Below are positions 53,701 through 63,825 of a stretch of DNA of 64,000 nt, one piece after another; position 1 is the stretch's first letter, and every line of letters starts with the position of its first letter. The translations under genes were made by a program, and so were the position numbers. The notes beneath the pieces were generated by a model that saw nothing but the letters and a program-made list of their open reading frames with translations, had not been told where the DNA came from and did not search any database. Source of the stretch: Rhynchonema sp. JSB1_4 (Eukaryota > Nematoda > Chromadorea > Monhysterida > Xyalidae); contig JASAMV010005140.1 in NCBI GenBank assembly GCA_030248065.1, positions 1-64,000 on the forward strand. Reading direction: 5' to 3'.

Positions 53701-56683
53701 CAGCATTCAATTTCATCAAGTCTGTGCTGCGTGCCCGATCGTGTACCACGCCCGAGTTGCACTCATTGATGGAGAACATCAGGAAAATGGCCATCACCAG
53801 TTCGGATTTGCACACCGCCAATGCGTGTCGAAATGTTTGTGCCCTTGGTTTGGTTTCATGATTTTACTGATGTGCTGCTAATCTTGACCAACGCCCAGTC
53901 TGGTTACCAGGAACGTGCCTGGAAACCACTTTGTCACGTAACGTGACCAACATAGTACCAAGTTTTGAACGGCCAAACGTGTTTCTTTGAAGGGTCTTTT
54001 TAAACGCTTTTTAACGTTGTTCAACAGGTTAGCCCAGTTTCCCACCATTGCAGATGTGCCTGCAATTTATCCAATCAATCAATGATGCTTGCATAGTGAA
54101 TGACTACATCGAATTCTTTGCATCCCAATTGCAATACGAGGAGGAAACGGGGCGAATATCGGCGATGGAAATGCTGAATGCGTTCTTCGCGCGATTACCC
54201 GCGGTTTGGTTTCGAATTTTGACCTTTGTGTGTTATATTTGCAAAAATAAATAAATGAAAAGTACAGTTTGCCCTCTTCATGGTGACATGGTCTGGAAAC
54301 ATCTTTTTCGGTGTAGTATAAAGACTATTCACCATGTTTTGAGTGGTAGTGAGGAAATTATCGGTAAATTTGGGACAAAATTATCGTCCAACCATATTCC
54401 CTATCATTACAGTCCACCCTCACCGAGCACTCCTCACTGTGCTTTGTGCAATTGTGCACCCGGCTGGTGCATGACCCGTCCGACAAATGCTCCCGGCTGT
54501 GCGCACTGGCACTGCACACACTCGTGCAACACGCCGACACAAATACGAGGGACATGATGTTTCGCATGCTACTGGACTGGCTGCAAGCTGATAAGGTTGG
54601 TGATTGATTTCCTTGATCATTCGTGCAATATCTTCTGTCTCAATAGTATCAACTGTGCAGCCCGAATTGCGTCACGTGTCTGTGTGTGCATGCCAGATAT
54701 TTGTCGATGTCGAACAGCAAACATTCCATCGGCGTGTGAGCACAATCCTGCCGCATTTGGTGGCCGTTGTGGCATCGGTGCTGCAAGACGACGGTGGAAA
54801 GGTTAGGGTTTGTTGTTCCTTGCGTGTTTTCCGTACCTTTTATTGAAATAATTTTTGTTTTCAGCCTCGCATCACCACGCCTGGTTTAATCGTCACATTG
54901 CGCCTGTTACAACGTATTGTCGCTGTGCTACAATCGTGTCTAACCGATCATAAGACTGTATTCTCACAACTCTGGGGTTGGTGAATCAGTCTTGTTTGAT
55001 CTTTCCAGAAGTTTTTCTAACTTGAACTAAATTTTTTTGCAGCGCATCTCGAACGAATCTGTCGTTGTCCGCAGCTGGACGTGGTCTTGGCCGGGTGTCA
55101 ACTGATCGGCCAGCTGTTGTCGTGCCTGATTGATCAAGGCGACCACAGTCTGACCGGTGCCAGGCTCGAAACCGACGGATCAGTGCAATGTGCATCGCTC
55201 ATCCATCGCATTTGTGTGCTGATGACAAATGTGTTGCGACGCAATGATTTGAATGAAACATTAGCAGAACAAGTGGGTGTATTGTGGAGTTTTGGTTGCG
55301 CTTTTGACGATTCCACTATTTTGGTCAAAATTCAGGCGATTAAAAATCTGCTGCCGTTGTGCAAATGCGTGATCTCGTCCTCATCAGCAGTGTGTGAATG
55401 TGAAACATCATTCAACATGGACACTATTGTACGACGTGTTGTTGGCGTGTGCAAGTATGAGATTGCGCACGATGTCAAATCGACCGTCAAGGTTCGTTCG
55501 CTCCTTCTTCGTAAATTGGTGTCTTTTATTTAATTTTGTTAATAAATCAACATTTACAGCGCACGGCCGCTTTCAAGTGGGCAGCAGCGTTGAGTGTGGA
55601 CTTGGCCGACGAGCCTTATTATCGATTGATTGATTGTGTGTTGCCATTGCTGCAAAGGGAAATCACGTTGGCCACTCATGCTAAAGGTAATCAGTTTTCT
55701 TAGGCTTTGTTACATGCTCTGGGTGCTAGCCACTCGTATCACAGTGTAGCTTTGCAACAGTGAAGCTGTTTTGCTGAGTATTTTTGCACGTAATTACCGC
55801 TTTTATTGTGATCGAAAACAGCGCCGCCCCACCGATTATGTCGCCATAAAAACAATGGCCTGTATGTCGAACGGAGAAATATTTGGTTGAAATGAGCCTT
55901 CAATAATTCAACATTATGTGATCATCAGTGACATTTGTTTTTGTTCATCGGTTCCCACCATCTGTTCTGGACTGTTGACAATATGGACTGATCTGATCCC
56001 AATATGCGCCCTCTGAGCCCGACATTTGTCGTTTGACGAGGACGAGGATTAATGCATAATTTTCAGTTCTGTTAACATGTCCTGTGATCTGTCCTGATGT
56101 CCGTGATCTTTCTCTCTCCTTGGCGCTTTTTGTAGCTTTTATTTGCTGTGGTTTTGTTATAACCAGTGTTGTAACTTTTTTCATTTCCGTAATTGTCCCA
56201 CCCGGTCTTGTAACTGTGCTTCTATCATTAATTTACGTGCATGGTTTTATGCGTCACTGAGAGCAATAAACAAACAACAAACATTTGTTTTTGTTGATGC
56301 GATTCAATGCGTTTGCAGACGACAATCCGGCGCTGGCGCAATTGTGCGAACAAGTATGTGCAATGGTGCGAACGCGTGTGGGCACCGAACGATATGCGTT
56401 GATGTTGGCACAGTGCCAGAGAGAGGCTAATCAACGAAAACTGACGAGGACGAGGAACAAGGCTGTTCAGGTGAGATTTTAGATTGGATTTTCTGCGGGC
56501 GAAATGGCTATCGTATCAAATGAACATTAGTGCAAGTCACTCGTAAGCCTGTGTTTATGTTTTCAGCCAGTTCTTAATCCGGAAGACGCGGCCAGAAGAA
56601 AACTGAAACGGAATCGAGCTAAAAGTGCTGCGAAACGTCGAAACAAACTTCCGCCCGGCAAGAGGCGACGGGTTTCACAATGA
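35787..56683 (+). CDS. UTP20: UTP20, small-subunit processome HEAT-repeat scaffold, 51 exons, 2670 aa
   Basis: Exons: 35787-35879, 36462-36633, 36706-36770, 36850-36920, 37009-37212, 37298-37379, 37881-38042, 38109-38267, 38315-38555, 38626-38825, 38903-39264, 39326-39506, 39605-39766, 40097-40250, 40473-40671, 41628-41853, 41913-41998, 42076-42201, 42257-42447, 42536-42614, 42670-42892, 43000-43172, 43352-43569, 43776-43917, 44648-44815, 45062-45194, 45513-45680, 45742-45897, 46069-46197, 46268-46403, 47038-47239, 47662-47800, 48328-48470, 48721-48877, 48945-49043, 49118-49288, 49475-49632, 49701-49875, 50467-50565, 50912-51091, 53495-53590, 53670-53834, 54054-54203, 54413-54595, 54661-54801, 54865-54976, 55043-55272, 55336-55491, 55560-55686, 56319-56470, 56567-56683. 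They sum to 8013 nt with all phases consistent; human UTP20 is about 2785 aa. Diagnostic matches to UTP20 as recalled: LDSTEHFG, LARDLQSDFHAHF, VHRRARAMRR, IALAMVQLLMQLP, RKTARDCVTAVCKQLG, QLQYEEETGR, and a basic tail (AKRRNKLPPGKRRR). Alpha-helical HEAT repeats scaffold pre-18S rRNA processing in the nucleolus. Confidence 0.93.
36077..36213 (+). mobile_element. SINE-like head in UTP20 intron 1, 13-bp target duplication
   Basis: Flanked by AACCTTTGTTCCT on both sides (36064-36076, 36214-36226). The 137-bp interior starts GGGCTCTATCGCCACCGCG and contains GTTCGATAC, which fits the pol III B-box consensus GWTCRANNC. The same interior forms the 5' part of the longer copy at 43989-44440 (reverse orientation). 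Confidence 0.65.
37428..37848. mobile_element. hAT-like MITE in UTP20 intron 6, 421 bp, TSD CTGTGCCC
   Basis: The octamer CTGTGCCC is exact on both sides (37420-37427, 37849-37856). The termini CATAGTAGTGGC and GCCACTACACTG are an imperfect TIR close to that of 13510-13890. GC-rich word CGCGCGCTCCGCG lies at its centre (about 37628). Long G runs lie at the left end. It enlarges the intron between UTP20 coding exons 6 and 7. Confidence 0.85.
40713..41045. mobile_element. hAT-like MITE in UTP20 intron 15, 333 bp, TSD ATGGTCAA
   Basis: Octamer ATGGTCAA on both sides (40705-40712, 41046-41053). Termini CAGTGTAGTTCCTGG and CCAGAAACTGCACCG match at 12 of 15 positions. Inside, GGGGAAATTAGTGTACC recurs near both ends. 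It lies in the intron between coding exons 15 and 16 together with the next element. Confidence 0.88.
41109..41523. mobile_element. hAT-like MITE in UTP20 intron 15, 415 bp, TSD CATGCACG
   Basis: Octamer CATGCACG exact on both sides (41101-41108, 41524-41531). Termini CAGTGGTGTGGTTG and CAACGACACCACTG differ at one position. The interior repeats GGTATCCGGTATCCTGAC-type words in both orientations and has a weak GC palindrome (TCGCTTGCTGGCGCGAGC, about 41282) near the centre. The simplest exon model leaves it intronic. Confidence 0.88.
43989..44440 (-). mobile_element. SINE-like retroposon in UTP20 intron 24, 17-bp target duplication
   Basis: Flanked by AAACGGTCTGACAGTTG on both sides (43972-43988, 44441-44457). 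Read on minus it starts with the GTTCGATAC-bearing head shared with 36077-36213, continues through a body shared with 55946-56280 and ends AATAAACAACAA. The long target duplication and A-rich 3' end after AATAAA are what LINE-mediated retroposition leaves. The minus or plus frames have no known motif. Confidence 0.75.
46441..46880 (+). mobile_element. BEL/Pao-type retrotransposon scrap (integrase zinc-binding region) in UTP20 intron 30
   Basis: One open frame reads LLLIRHIHESRFHDGQQQTI, then AQIRKRFWITACKSHVKSVI, then DNCLLCQ. This is the H-H-C-C zinc-binding segment that precedes the integrase core in BEL/Pao elements: the HxxxxH pair, RFWI, and the CxxC pair. No LTRs, protease or integrase core are visible nearby, so this is a remnant. 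It lies between coding exons 30 and 31 of UTP20 and is followed by a TTTGACCAGCGTAAAAG word of the fold-back family. Confidence 0.7.
49876..50466. other. UTP20 intron 38, no additional feature recognised
   Basis: 591 bp between UTP20 coding exons 38 and 39. I see no MITE ends, no nested exon and no convincing RNA gene. Confidence 0.4.
51358..53196 (-). CDS. Kelch-repeat protein with N-terminal signal peptide, nested in a UTP20 intron
   Basis: Exons on minus: 53196 (or 53142)-53034, 52962-52774, 52447-52373, 52295-52129, 51872-51705, 51639-51358. All are GT-AG with matching phases, giving 347 aa from the first ATG or 329 aa from ATG 53142. The shorter start gives MPTATMIKN followed by a hydrophobic ILTCLTLIFALP core, a good signal peptide; I favour it. 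Kelch blades follow with the usual GG pairs and W: VYSIG..GRRVEMLEDNKW, GLIWISGGR...YDDDTW, and VCGGVEYKRLSSCEYY.MRDNKW with IIFGGFGD. No BTB or BACK domain precedes them and the protein is short for the family, so it is probably a secreted or luminal kelch protein. The whole gene lies in the 2.4-kb intron between UTP20 coding exons 40 and 41, on the opposite strand. Confidence 0.82.
55946..56280 (+). mobile_element. SINE-like retroposon in UTP20 intron 49, 15-bp target duplication, 5' truncated
   Basis: Flanked by ACATTTGTTTTTGTT (55931-55945 and 56281-56295). The body is the reverse complement of 43989-44300. It lacks the B-box head and ends AATAAACAAACAACAA. The 5' truncation and the A-rich end support reverse-transcribed origin. 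It sits only 38 bp upstream of UTP20 coding exon 50. Confidence 0.75.
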
Positions 56684-57943
56684 AACTTGTTGTTCTGTTT
56701 TCGTTTTTATTGTGTTGTTGATTTTGTTTCTTCAAGTTGATTTTTTTTGTTGAAAGCTGCCTTATGTGGACGGGTTCTTTCAAAAGTATATTTTGAAATG
56801 TTCTTGTTGATTTGACTGTTGCTAGAAATCTGTCAAAGAAATGATAAAAATACTACAATATCTTGTCTTGAGGATGGTTGAGCAAGCATCCAGACCGACT
56901 CAGACTTCATTTTACTTTTTAATTATTGTTATTTAGGGTGGCGCTCACCCTGTTGTTATTATTAGTTTGGGCAAATCTGAACGACCGCACACATTTATGG
57001 CAAGCAGGCTGGCCAGGCAGGGATCATTATTATTTTTAAGAATATTCTCTCGTGGTTCACCACTCACAAGTGCCCAACGAAAAGCGAAAGCGCAAGAGCG
57101 TGGGCCCAACTTGGATCTCTATGACAACGTGCAGTTGTAGTTTTATTCAGTCAGCGTAGACGATATTTTCCGCAGTCTGTAATTATCAGCCAAGGGTACA
57201 GAACTGAGCTTGTGGACCCTCCATGGAATATCCGTTTTGGTACTTTCATGCGACGACCAGAAGCTCCGCGCTTTGTTCAGAAATCAGTTGACTCGCAATG
57301 AAAGACAAGCAATCACCGAGTTCTGAGCATGATTCATAGCAGTTATCAGGAACGCATTTTGATTGGCTTCGGCGTTGTAGTTTTGTCTTCGTGGGTTGGC
57401 GACTGGTTTCAGAATGTTCTTTGTGCTGCAGGTTTTAGAATGTCGGTCACACCCCCAATAACAGTGTTTGTTCAGCTGACCCATACACCGACGAATTGAT
57501 CTGTTGAGCTGGAAAACAACAGGACTTCGTGCTTCGCTGCAGTTGTTGATATTATATAACGTTCATCCACTTTTTGTGTATTTATGATATGGGGCTTATT
57601 CTAATCTATGCCTACGCATGTGCTGACGCAGCAGTGTCTCCGTACTCCGTAGACACTTATGCATGCTCATTTGTGGCTGCTGTTCGTCGCGCTGCGCAAA
57701 CGTTCATTGCTCGCAGAACACTTGCCCAGCTGCATTCGCACGAAATCAGCGCAAATGCGTGGACTACAATAGAATTAGCGATGATCTGGGGGTGGTTAAT
57801 TCAGTTGTCTTGATCACGGCACAGGTTGTTCCAGACTTGATTACTGGATGGTGACCGCAGCCCGCACATATTCTTAATTTTATCCAATCATTTCGCATGC
57901 ACAATCGTGTGCTGCTGGCTGACTCACGGTCCGGACGCACAAA
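56684..57943. other. Intergenic region between UTP20 and the next gene
   Basis: Begins with the UTP20 3' untranslated region. No recognisable gene, repeat or RNA. Short frames at 57284-57484 (minus) and 57574-57813 (plus) have no motif. The promoter of the 57944 gene should lie in the last few hundred bases. Confidence 0.45.
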
Positions 57944-59818
57944 ATGTCCAAGACTGAGAAGCCAGTGCTATCGTCGACCAGTCGCAGTAACAGCAGCAGC
58001 AATGTCATCAGACTGCCACAGGTATGGGCGTACTCAATGGGTTGTGCTTGTGCTGGGGGGCTTGAGCACATCTTGGGGGAAAAACATGTTTTCCAATAAG
58101 TTTGATGAGAAATTTATTGCCGCAAACGAGTTTCAAGTGCATATCCACCCACTATGGCCGTCCAACTCCAAGATAATTTGGCGTGATCCTGTCCGGTCCT
58201 GTCTTGTTCGGGGATGCACAGTAGGTAGCTTCAAGCAAGCAGAACGGGACCAGACCAAGCTCGTTTGTTCCTAATGAACGAACGAGTTTTCCTGAAAATA
58301 AACAAAACGTCGCTGTTTTCCAGCTGAATGAAGAGCAGCCACGCAGCAAGGACGACATAAGCGGCGTTCGTGGCATATCACCGTTGCTGCAACCGAACCA
58401 GAAAATGAGCGCGCGCGTCAGTGACAGTTTATTTGGTTTTTATACCTGTAATTGTTTTGTTTGTTATTTACTCTTTAGCGTTGTTCATTGCAGTAGAAAC
58501 CTGCAAATTCAACTTTGCGATCACCTTCGGGACCAAGTTCAGGTTGTGGTCACTTGTCATTCCCATGACCTGTTAAAATCAAGCCACAAAGGTTGCACGC
58601 GCACAGGTTTCAATGAGTCATGAAGGATAAGTTTAACGGCAGCAAGCTGTGCTGTTCATACAAAGTACCACAGGCAGTCAAAAATGCTAAGTGTATTCTG
58701 ATTCTCCACATGGTCAATAGCTTTGAACTCTATTTTGATCCAAATGTCACTATGCGGTACAAATACCGAAGATCGTCCCTGAATATGCGTCATCGTGACC
58801 TCTAAACTGTGTCAATGTCCAGCTGGTGATTTCAGTTGCGCGAAGACCAACGCCAACTCAATATTCGAATGGCACGCAGTCTCGATGCGCGATCACGACT
58901 AACCACCGGGCACAATAAATGGGTGACGCTGATGCGCAGTGAGAAACTCAATTTCGAACAAAGTCGCAAATTGAGGACACGATTCCTCGTGCAGAGCAAA
59001 GACGGCGCCTCGTTGTCATTTGTGAGTTATGTTGTTTTGGACCAAATGATTCAAAATCTCACTATTTTCCATCTTTGATCAAGGACGAAAGTTTCAATCG
59101 TCGACCGTGCACTGCCAAATCGCTCGACGACCAAGGTATGGCTAGTGATTACTGCACATCATTGCCGGTCATCAAGAACCTGTCGCAAACGTTCAGAGGT
59201 AAGGTTTATATTCCGTCTGACACGGTTTCTATAATATGATGTTTCACAATGTGCCACGCCAGGTCTGCTGCTTTCGCGCGATGGCGATTACAAAACGACG
59301 TCCGACGATCTACTGCATCGGCCAAGTACAACTGTCGACCGAACAAAGTGCTACAGTCGACATTTGAGGCACGAACAAGCATCTCACAAACCAATCACTG
59401 ATTCGACTGAAGTGAGTGCTTTGAGTTCTTTCGCTGGCAGGACGTCTTTCTTACAGAACGGTTTAGCTCGTGATTTCAATTCACCAGGACCCACAGCCAG
59501 AGGCGACTTTCGCAAAGACATGAATTTGCAGTATTTATGGCACCTTGGACCCAAAATTTATGGCTTTCGGTCCGACGACAAGCAGTGTGTCATTGTCATT
59601 GCTTCTTGCAGATCTCAGCATCAAGTTCAAGTTCCGGTAGTAAAAGTGCCAAGTCACGACAGGTGCCCCAATCGCGACCCACCATTGATCTGCAACGATC
59701 ACAGAGTGACGTACATTTGCGCACGGCACATCACGCGATTGTAAAACATCAGCGGTATCAAATGGTCGATGCGCAACAGCAAACGTCAGGCCGACTGCCG
59801 CCGATAGCGCGTTATTGA
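57944..59818 (+). CDS. Uncharacterised protein, 6 exons, 275 aa, Ser/Arg/Gln-rich
   Basis: Exons: 57944-58021, 58324-58416, 58836-59021, 59084-59198, 59263-59411, 59612-59818, with GT-AG boundaries, consistent phases and 828 nt in all. The start MSKTEKPVLSSTSRSNSSSN is a low-complexity polar segment. The middle (LREDQRQLNIRMARSLDARS, then RSEKLNFEQSRKLRTRFL) is charged and predicted helical, perhaps coiled coil. The end is Ser-rich (ISASSSSSGSKSAKSRQ) and closes SGRLPPIARY. There is no signal peptide or membrane segment. I do not recognise the family. It looks like a cytoplasmic or nuclear adaptor. Extra 5' exons are possible. Confidence 0.7.
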
Positions 59819-60844
59819 ATCGGAAAACGTTTCGATTGAGTCGGATGAATGCCGAAGTTCAGCAACATATCCGTCGGACCTTGTAACCACATCTGTGTGG
59901 TGCTCCCACAGCTCGCGCACGGCGGTGGTACATGAGAGGAAGCCTTGGGATTGGGCTTAACACACAGGCTAAAGACAAGGTTTAGGCCAACGCTTAAACC
60001 AACCACAGACCTGATAAACCTAAAAACAAGCCCAACCCTAGCCATTGCCAGGCTCGAGCTGTGGAAGTATCGTAACTGCATACCAATAATGATCTGACCG
60101 ATATTCTGGTTGTTCAAATATCAAACAATTGACAATTATACTATGCTCTATGCTATGTTATTTGTATACAGTACAACAACGTTTCTTGTGCTCATGGTAG
60201 TAAAATATTTAATTCTTACCAAGAACGTTTTTGGAGAAAAACACTGGCCTTCCAAGAGCCGCTAAAAGTTCGGAGAGCGAAAATCTTCTGCTTGTAAACA
60301 TGCAGCATGACATCTTCGGAAACCTCCAGAACAATCTACAGCTCAACTCTATTTTTGTTTTCAGTCAATCGGGATCAATTTCAGTTTGAGGCAAAATGTC
60401 ATTGTCCGAAAACGGTTCGCTAAGTTTTTGTAGACAAGTTACCACAATAATGACAGATACTCGAACTCTCTGGAAGCTTGTATCGGACACAACATAAAAA
60501 CAACAGAAGTCAAAGGCTGAAGAAACAAAAAAGGCATTTTTGACACATTATAAATAATTAATGACGAAACTAGCAGTCAGCTTTCAAGCACATTGACCTT
60601 TTCACTCGTCAGTCATTTGAGGCGGTCTCTAGGCGACAGAAGAGCTTTCGGTAAGGTGTGCTCTCAGAGCCAAAGATTAGATTACGGGTGACTGATTTGG
60701 GACAATAAAATCAAACAGGTGAGATTTGGGGTTTTAGTTTTACACCAACTTATACTACATAATGCAAACCCAGTTTTCTTATCTCTCGTGTGTCCACAAA
60801 TGCATAAGTAAGGCGGATCACACAAACGTGTAAAACTAAATAAA
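59819..60844. other. Intergenic region, no gene recognised
   Basis: AT-rich spacer. Near 59950-60050 there are scattered GGCTTAA, GGCTAAA and TTTAGGCC words resembling very degenerate TTAGGC, too weak to call a telomere-like tract. The end should contain the promoter of the gene starting at 60845. Confidence 0.4.
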
Positions 60845-63825
60845 ATGTCCCGCTCAGACTCCCGCAGCGGGAGTCGACGCTCTGGCTCGAAATCCAGATC
60901 GAGACGGTTAGCGAGTGCCACAGTGTGATAATGAGCCGATTAATCGGTGTCAAGTTGACCACCTTGCTGATTCAGGCATCGCCATTCACCCGACGACTGC
61001 GACGAATGTATTGATCACGACCGATACCCTAAGTGCAGTGAGTGTGGTGCGTGTTATCATTGTGTCGGTGAAGACCACAAACACGACAGCAACATGAACA
61101 ACGATCCGTATTACTTTCGGTAATGTTTTAGGGTGCATGTAGTGGTTTCGATTTGTTTGATCGTCCGTAAAATATGCCAAATCGCCAAGTACTGTAGTTG
61201 CAGGCGGTTGCCTTCAAAGTTGATATGGTGCATACACAACGCCAATCATGTGATGTTTCAGTCGCAAATACGGCACGGAACGTCAACGTCGTGACCTTCC
61301 ACCGCCACCATTGTCCGACCAATTGGGTGTGGCCGTTGGTGAGCGAAAGGATCCGAATGCAGAGACAAAATACGCACAACAACCACCTCAACAGGTGGTC
61401 ATCGTTGGGGGTGACCCGATGGGCGCAGTGAATGGTGCGTGCGATGCACAGTTATTCTTTTTATAGTGATGGGCATAATTTCGGTCTGGGTGAAGAACAT
61501 TCACAACGTTGTGTGGTAAACAGGTAGCCAACTCATGCAGTAGATCGTCATACTCTTGTCGCCAACGCCGATGCACTTCGCAACAATTTCTCGAGCTTAT
61601 TTAGGGCTGCTTGAGTTGACGAGCAGAGTTGACGATTAAACAATTCGGCAAATTCCGTATGTAACGTCAAGTGAGCAAGGCAGGACGGATATCCGATCAC
61701 TAAAATTTGACACCAGCCCTTGTCTTCCTTGTTCTTTCACACAATTATGCATTCTTTCCCATTCGATTACAGCAGCGAACACTGGTCAGACCAATTACAT
61801 CAACGGACCCAATCAACCACTGGAGCCACCGCCCGGCTATGTGCATCCGAGCATTGCCAATGCAGTGCCACCTACAGAGTACATCAGGGGACATGCGAAT
61901 ATGACACCGCAACCACAAGGTCGTGCAGCTTATATCAGGGACGGTTTTGACATTGCTTTGGAGAGTCCGTTTAGGATCAGTCAAACACCCAAATATGCAG
62001 GTCAATTTTATGCCATTTCGAAGACGTGCATTTTAGAACTGTACCAGTGGTTGCAGGAAGTCTTGTATAGATTCCAACGAAGGAATTCTGAATTTTGGAA
62101 TTTTTCTAGACATCAGAAGTTTTGGAGTATCATTTTTGTGAAGTTGTTTGATCAGTTAATGTCTTATCAATTGGTTCTTCATCTGAGGGGCGCTGAGTCT
62201 TGTCTAGATGGTAGTCGATGACTTTCTCCATGGTAGATTTCGTGTCCGATTGGGTTTTCTCGTCAGAAAATTTCACCTTTTCCTTTTCTTTTTCTTCTTT
62301 GTCTTCTCCCTTTTCTTGTTTACCTCCTTCTTTCAACTTCATTTCGGTCGGTTTGGTCTTCGTGATCGGTGGTAGTCCCTTGGGCGGTTTCTTATTATCG
62401 CAATGTTGTGGTTTCTTTGAGTTTGGGATGATTTTGGATTTGATCGTGTTTGTTACCTTCTGGACCGCAGTTTCGACTGAAAATTGAGATCAGTAGTGCT
62501 GTTGTTAAAAGGATTACACGGTACAAGGCAGTACCCACCTTTTTGCTCTTTTTTCTTCGGTGTCGGTTGGTCTGGCTTCATCGGTTGACTCTTACTATCG
62601 CTAGAGCTGCCACTGTTCAGGTCGACGATGTCCTCAACTCTGGCCGACTTGGGTTCCGCCTAAAATTATGAATCGTTTGTATTTGTGCTCTTCGTGTGGT
62701 AAAATGTTTGAAACAAATGTCGGCTTTCAGTCTTGCGAATAGAGCTTCCGGGGCTTGGAAAACTAGGTAAACCTGTCTGTGTGTGTCCTGTTTTGTCTTG
62801 ATGACGCCCATTTGGGTGGCTTTCTTGTGTTTTTTGTGATAATAGCAGGCCAACATCAGTGCCAGTATGAGCGCAATGAGTGCGACCACGGTCAGTGGCA
62901 CCAGCCACAAATGCAACGTGGTCGACCCGGCCCCTGCCTGGGCTTCTTCTTCTGCTCTTAGTTTCTCTTGCTCCTCGTTGTGGTAACTAAGTTCGATGGG
63001 ATCGGGGCTAGGAATTGGCTCTGTAAAATAGCTCTCGCTCTCGGGGAAAAGTCGGTTAACATCATTATAGCCAGCACTGTGTACCGTCATGGCCACACAC
63101 AGCAGCAACCGCGTGGCAATCGCGTATCCCAGAGTGCATTGACTACTGTTCTTTTTTATCGATGCCACACTATAGAAAAAGCGCAACCTAAGCGCTGAAC
63201 GTCCAAATCTACGCAAAGTGATTGCGTTGCGTGCGCCCTCCTGATGTACGTATAATGTGTGTACCCCCACAAAAGCGCACTCTGGGATACGCGGTTGCCA
63301 CGCGGTATCTGCTTTGGCTCAGTGTGTACAAAACTAAGCAGGCCGGCAGAAAATTTGGAGACGGGTCGGGTCCGATCCCTTATCCGGGTCTTGCGAGACC
63401 GGTTCATTCCCTGTGTAATGGCCAAAGATCCTTTTTCCCTTTTAGCTAACCGGTGGTTGTGCGTTCTTGTCTGGGATCTTGCAAGCTAAATTTCGCTTTC
63501 GATAATTTGGACAGATTAGCATCAGCAGCTTGTGATTGATCGGCAGAATACAATAATAGCAGCAGAAATAGTAATGGTTGAGTGGTAGTCATTATGATGT
63601 CATATTAGTGCATATGTTTGCATTTTGGAAGAACTTTGAAATTAAAGCTTTGAGAAATGAAGTGGTTAAGAAATTGTTGTTCCAAAAGTACGACTGTTTC
63701 CTTTTTCAGCCCCAACTCCGCAACCGACACCGACGCCATCCGATGCTCAATACATCAATGGACCAAGTCAGCAGGGACTCTATGTGCCGCCTTATGTTCC
63801 CCCAAAAGAGAAAGAGGAAATCTGA
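60845..63825 (+). CDS. Small RS-rich, Cys/His-rich protein with proline-rich tail, 5 exons, 213 aa
   Basis: Exons: 60845-60906, 60976-61119, 61262-61434, 61773-61919, 63710-63825, with GT-AG boundaries, consistent phases and 642 nt in all. The first exon encodes MSRSDSRSGSRRSGSKSRSR, an RS-type segment as in splicing factors. Exon 2 encodes a Cys/His cluster (CDEC, then CSECGACYHC and HKH) that could bind zinc. The rest is proline and glutamine rich with an internal repeat: NYINGPNQPLEPPPGY in exon 4 and QYINGPSQQGLYVPPY in exon 5. It ends KEKEEI. The family is not recognised. Intron 4 (1.8 kb) contains a membrane-protein gene on the other strand. The link of exon 4 to exon 5 rests on phase and on the shared repeat. 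Confidence 0.68.
62130..63270 (-). CDS. Single-pass membrane protein with Lys/Glu-rich cytoplasmic tail, nested on minus
   Basis: Exons on minus: 63270 (start uncertain)-62773, 62659-62539, 62476-62130, with GT-AG boundaries and agreeing phases. The first exon carries a signal-like stretch (GYAIATRLLLCVAMTVHSAG), then a polar ectodomain (YNDVNRLFPESESYFTEPIP), one membrane segment (LWLVPLTVVALIALILALML) and a basic stop-transfer (CYYHKKHKK). The tail is long and charged (KQEKGEDKEEKEKEKVKF) and ends TDQTTSQK. The order indicates type I topology. I do not recognise the family. The true start is unclear: the open frame reaches ATG 63270, but a splice acceptor (CTATAG, before 63169) suggests a separate first exon. 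The gene lies inside intron 4 of the 60845 gene. Confidence 0.68.
63096..63330. repeat. Inverted repeat around the signal-peptide exon
   Basis: GCACTCTGGGATACGCG and its continuation GTTGCCACGCGGT at about 63270-63306 on plus match the minus-strand sequence of the signal exon (about 63103-63142) with two or three mismatches over about 37 bp. The spacer is about 130 bp, so the arms could pair. Confidence 0.7.
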
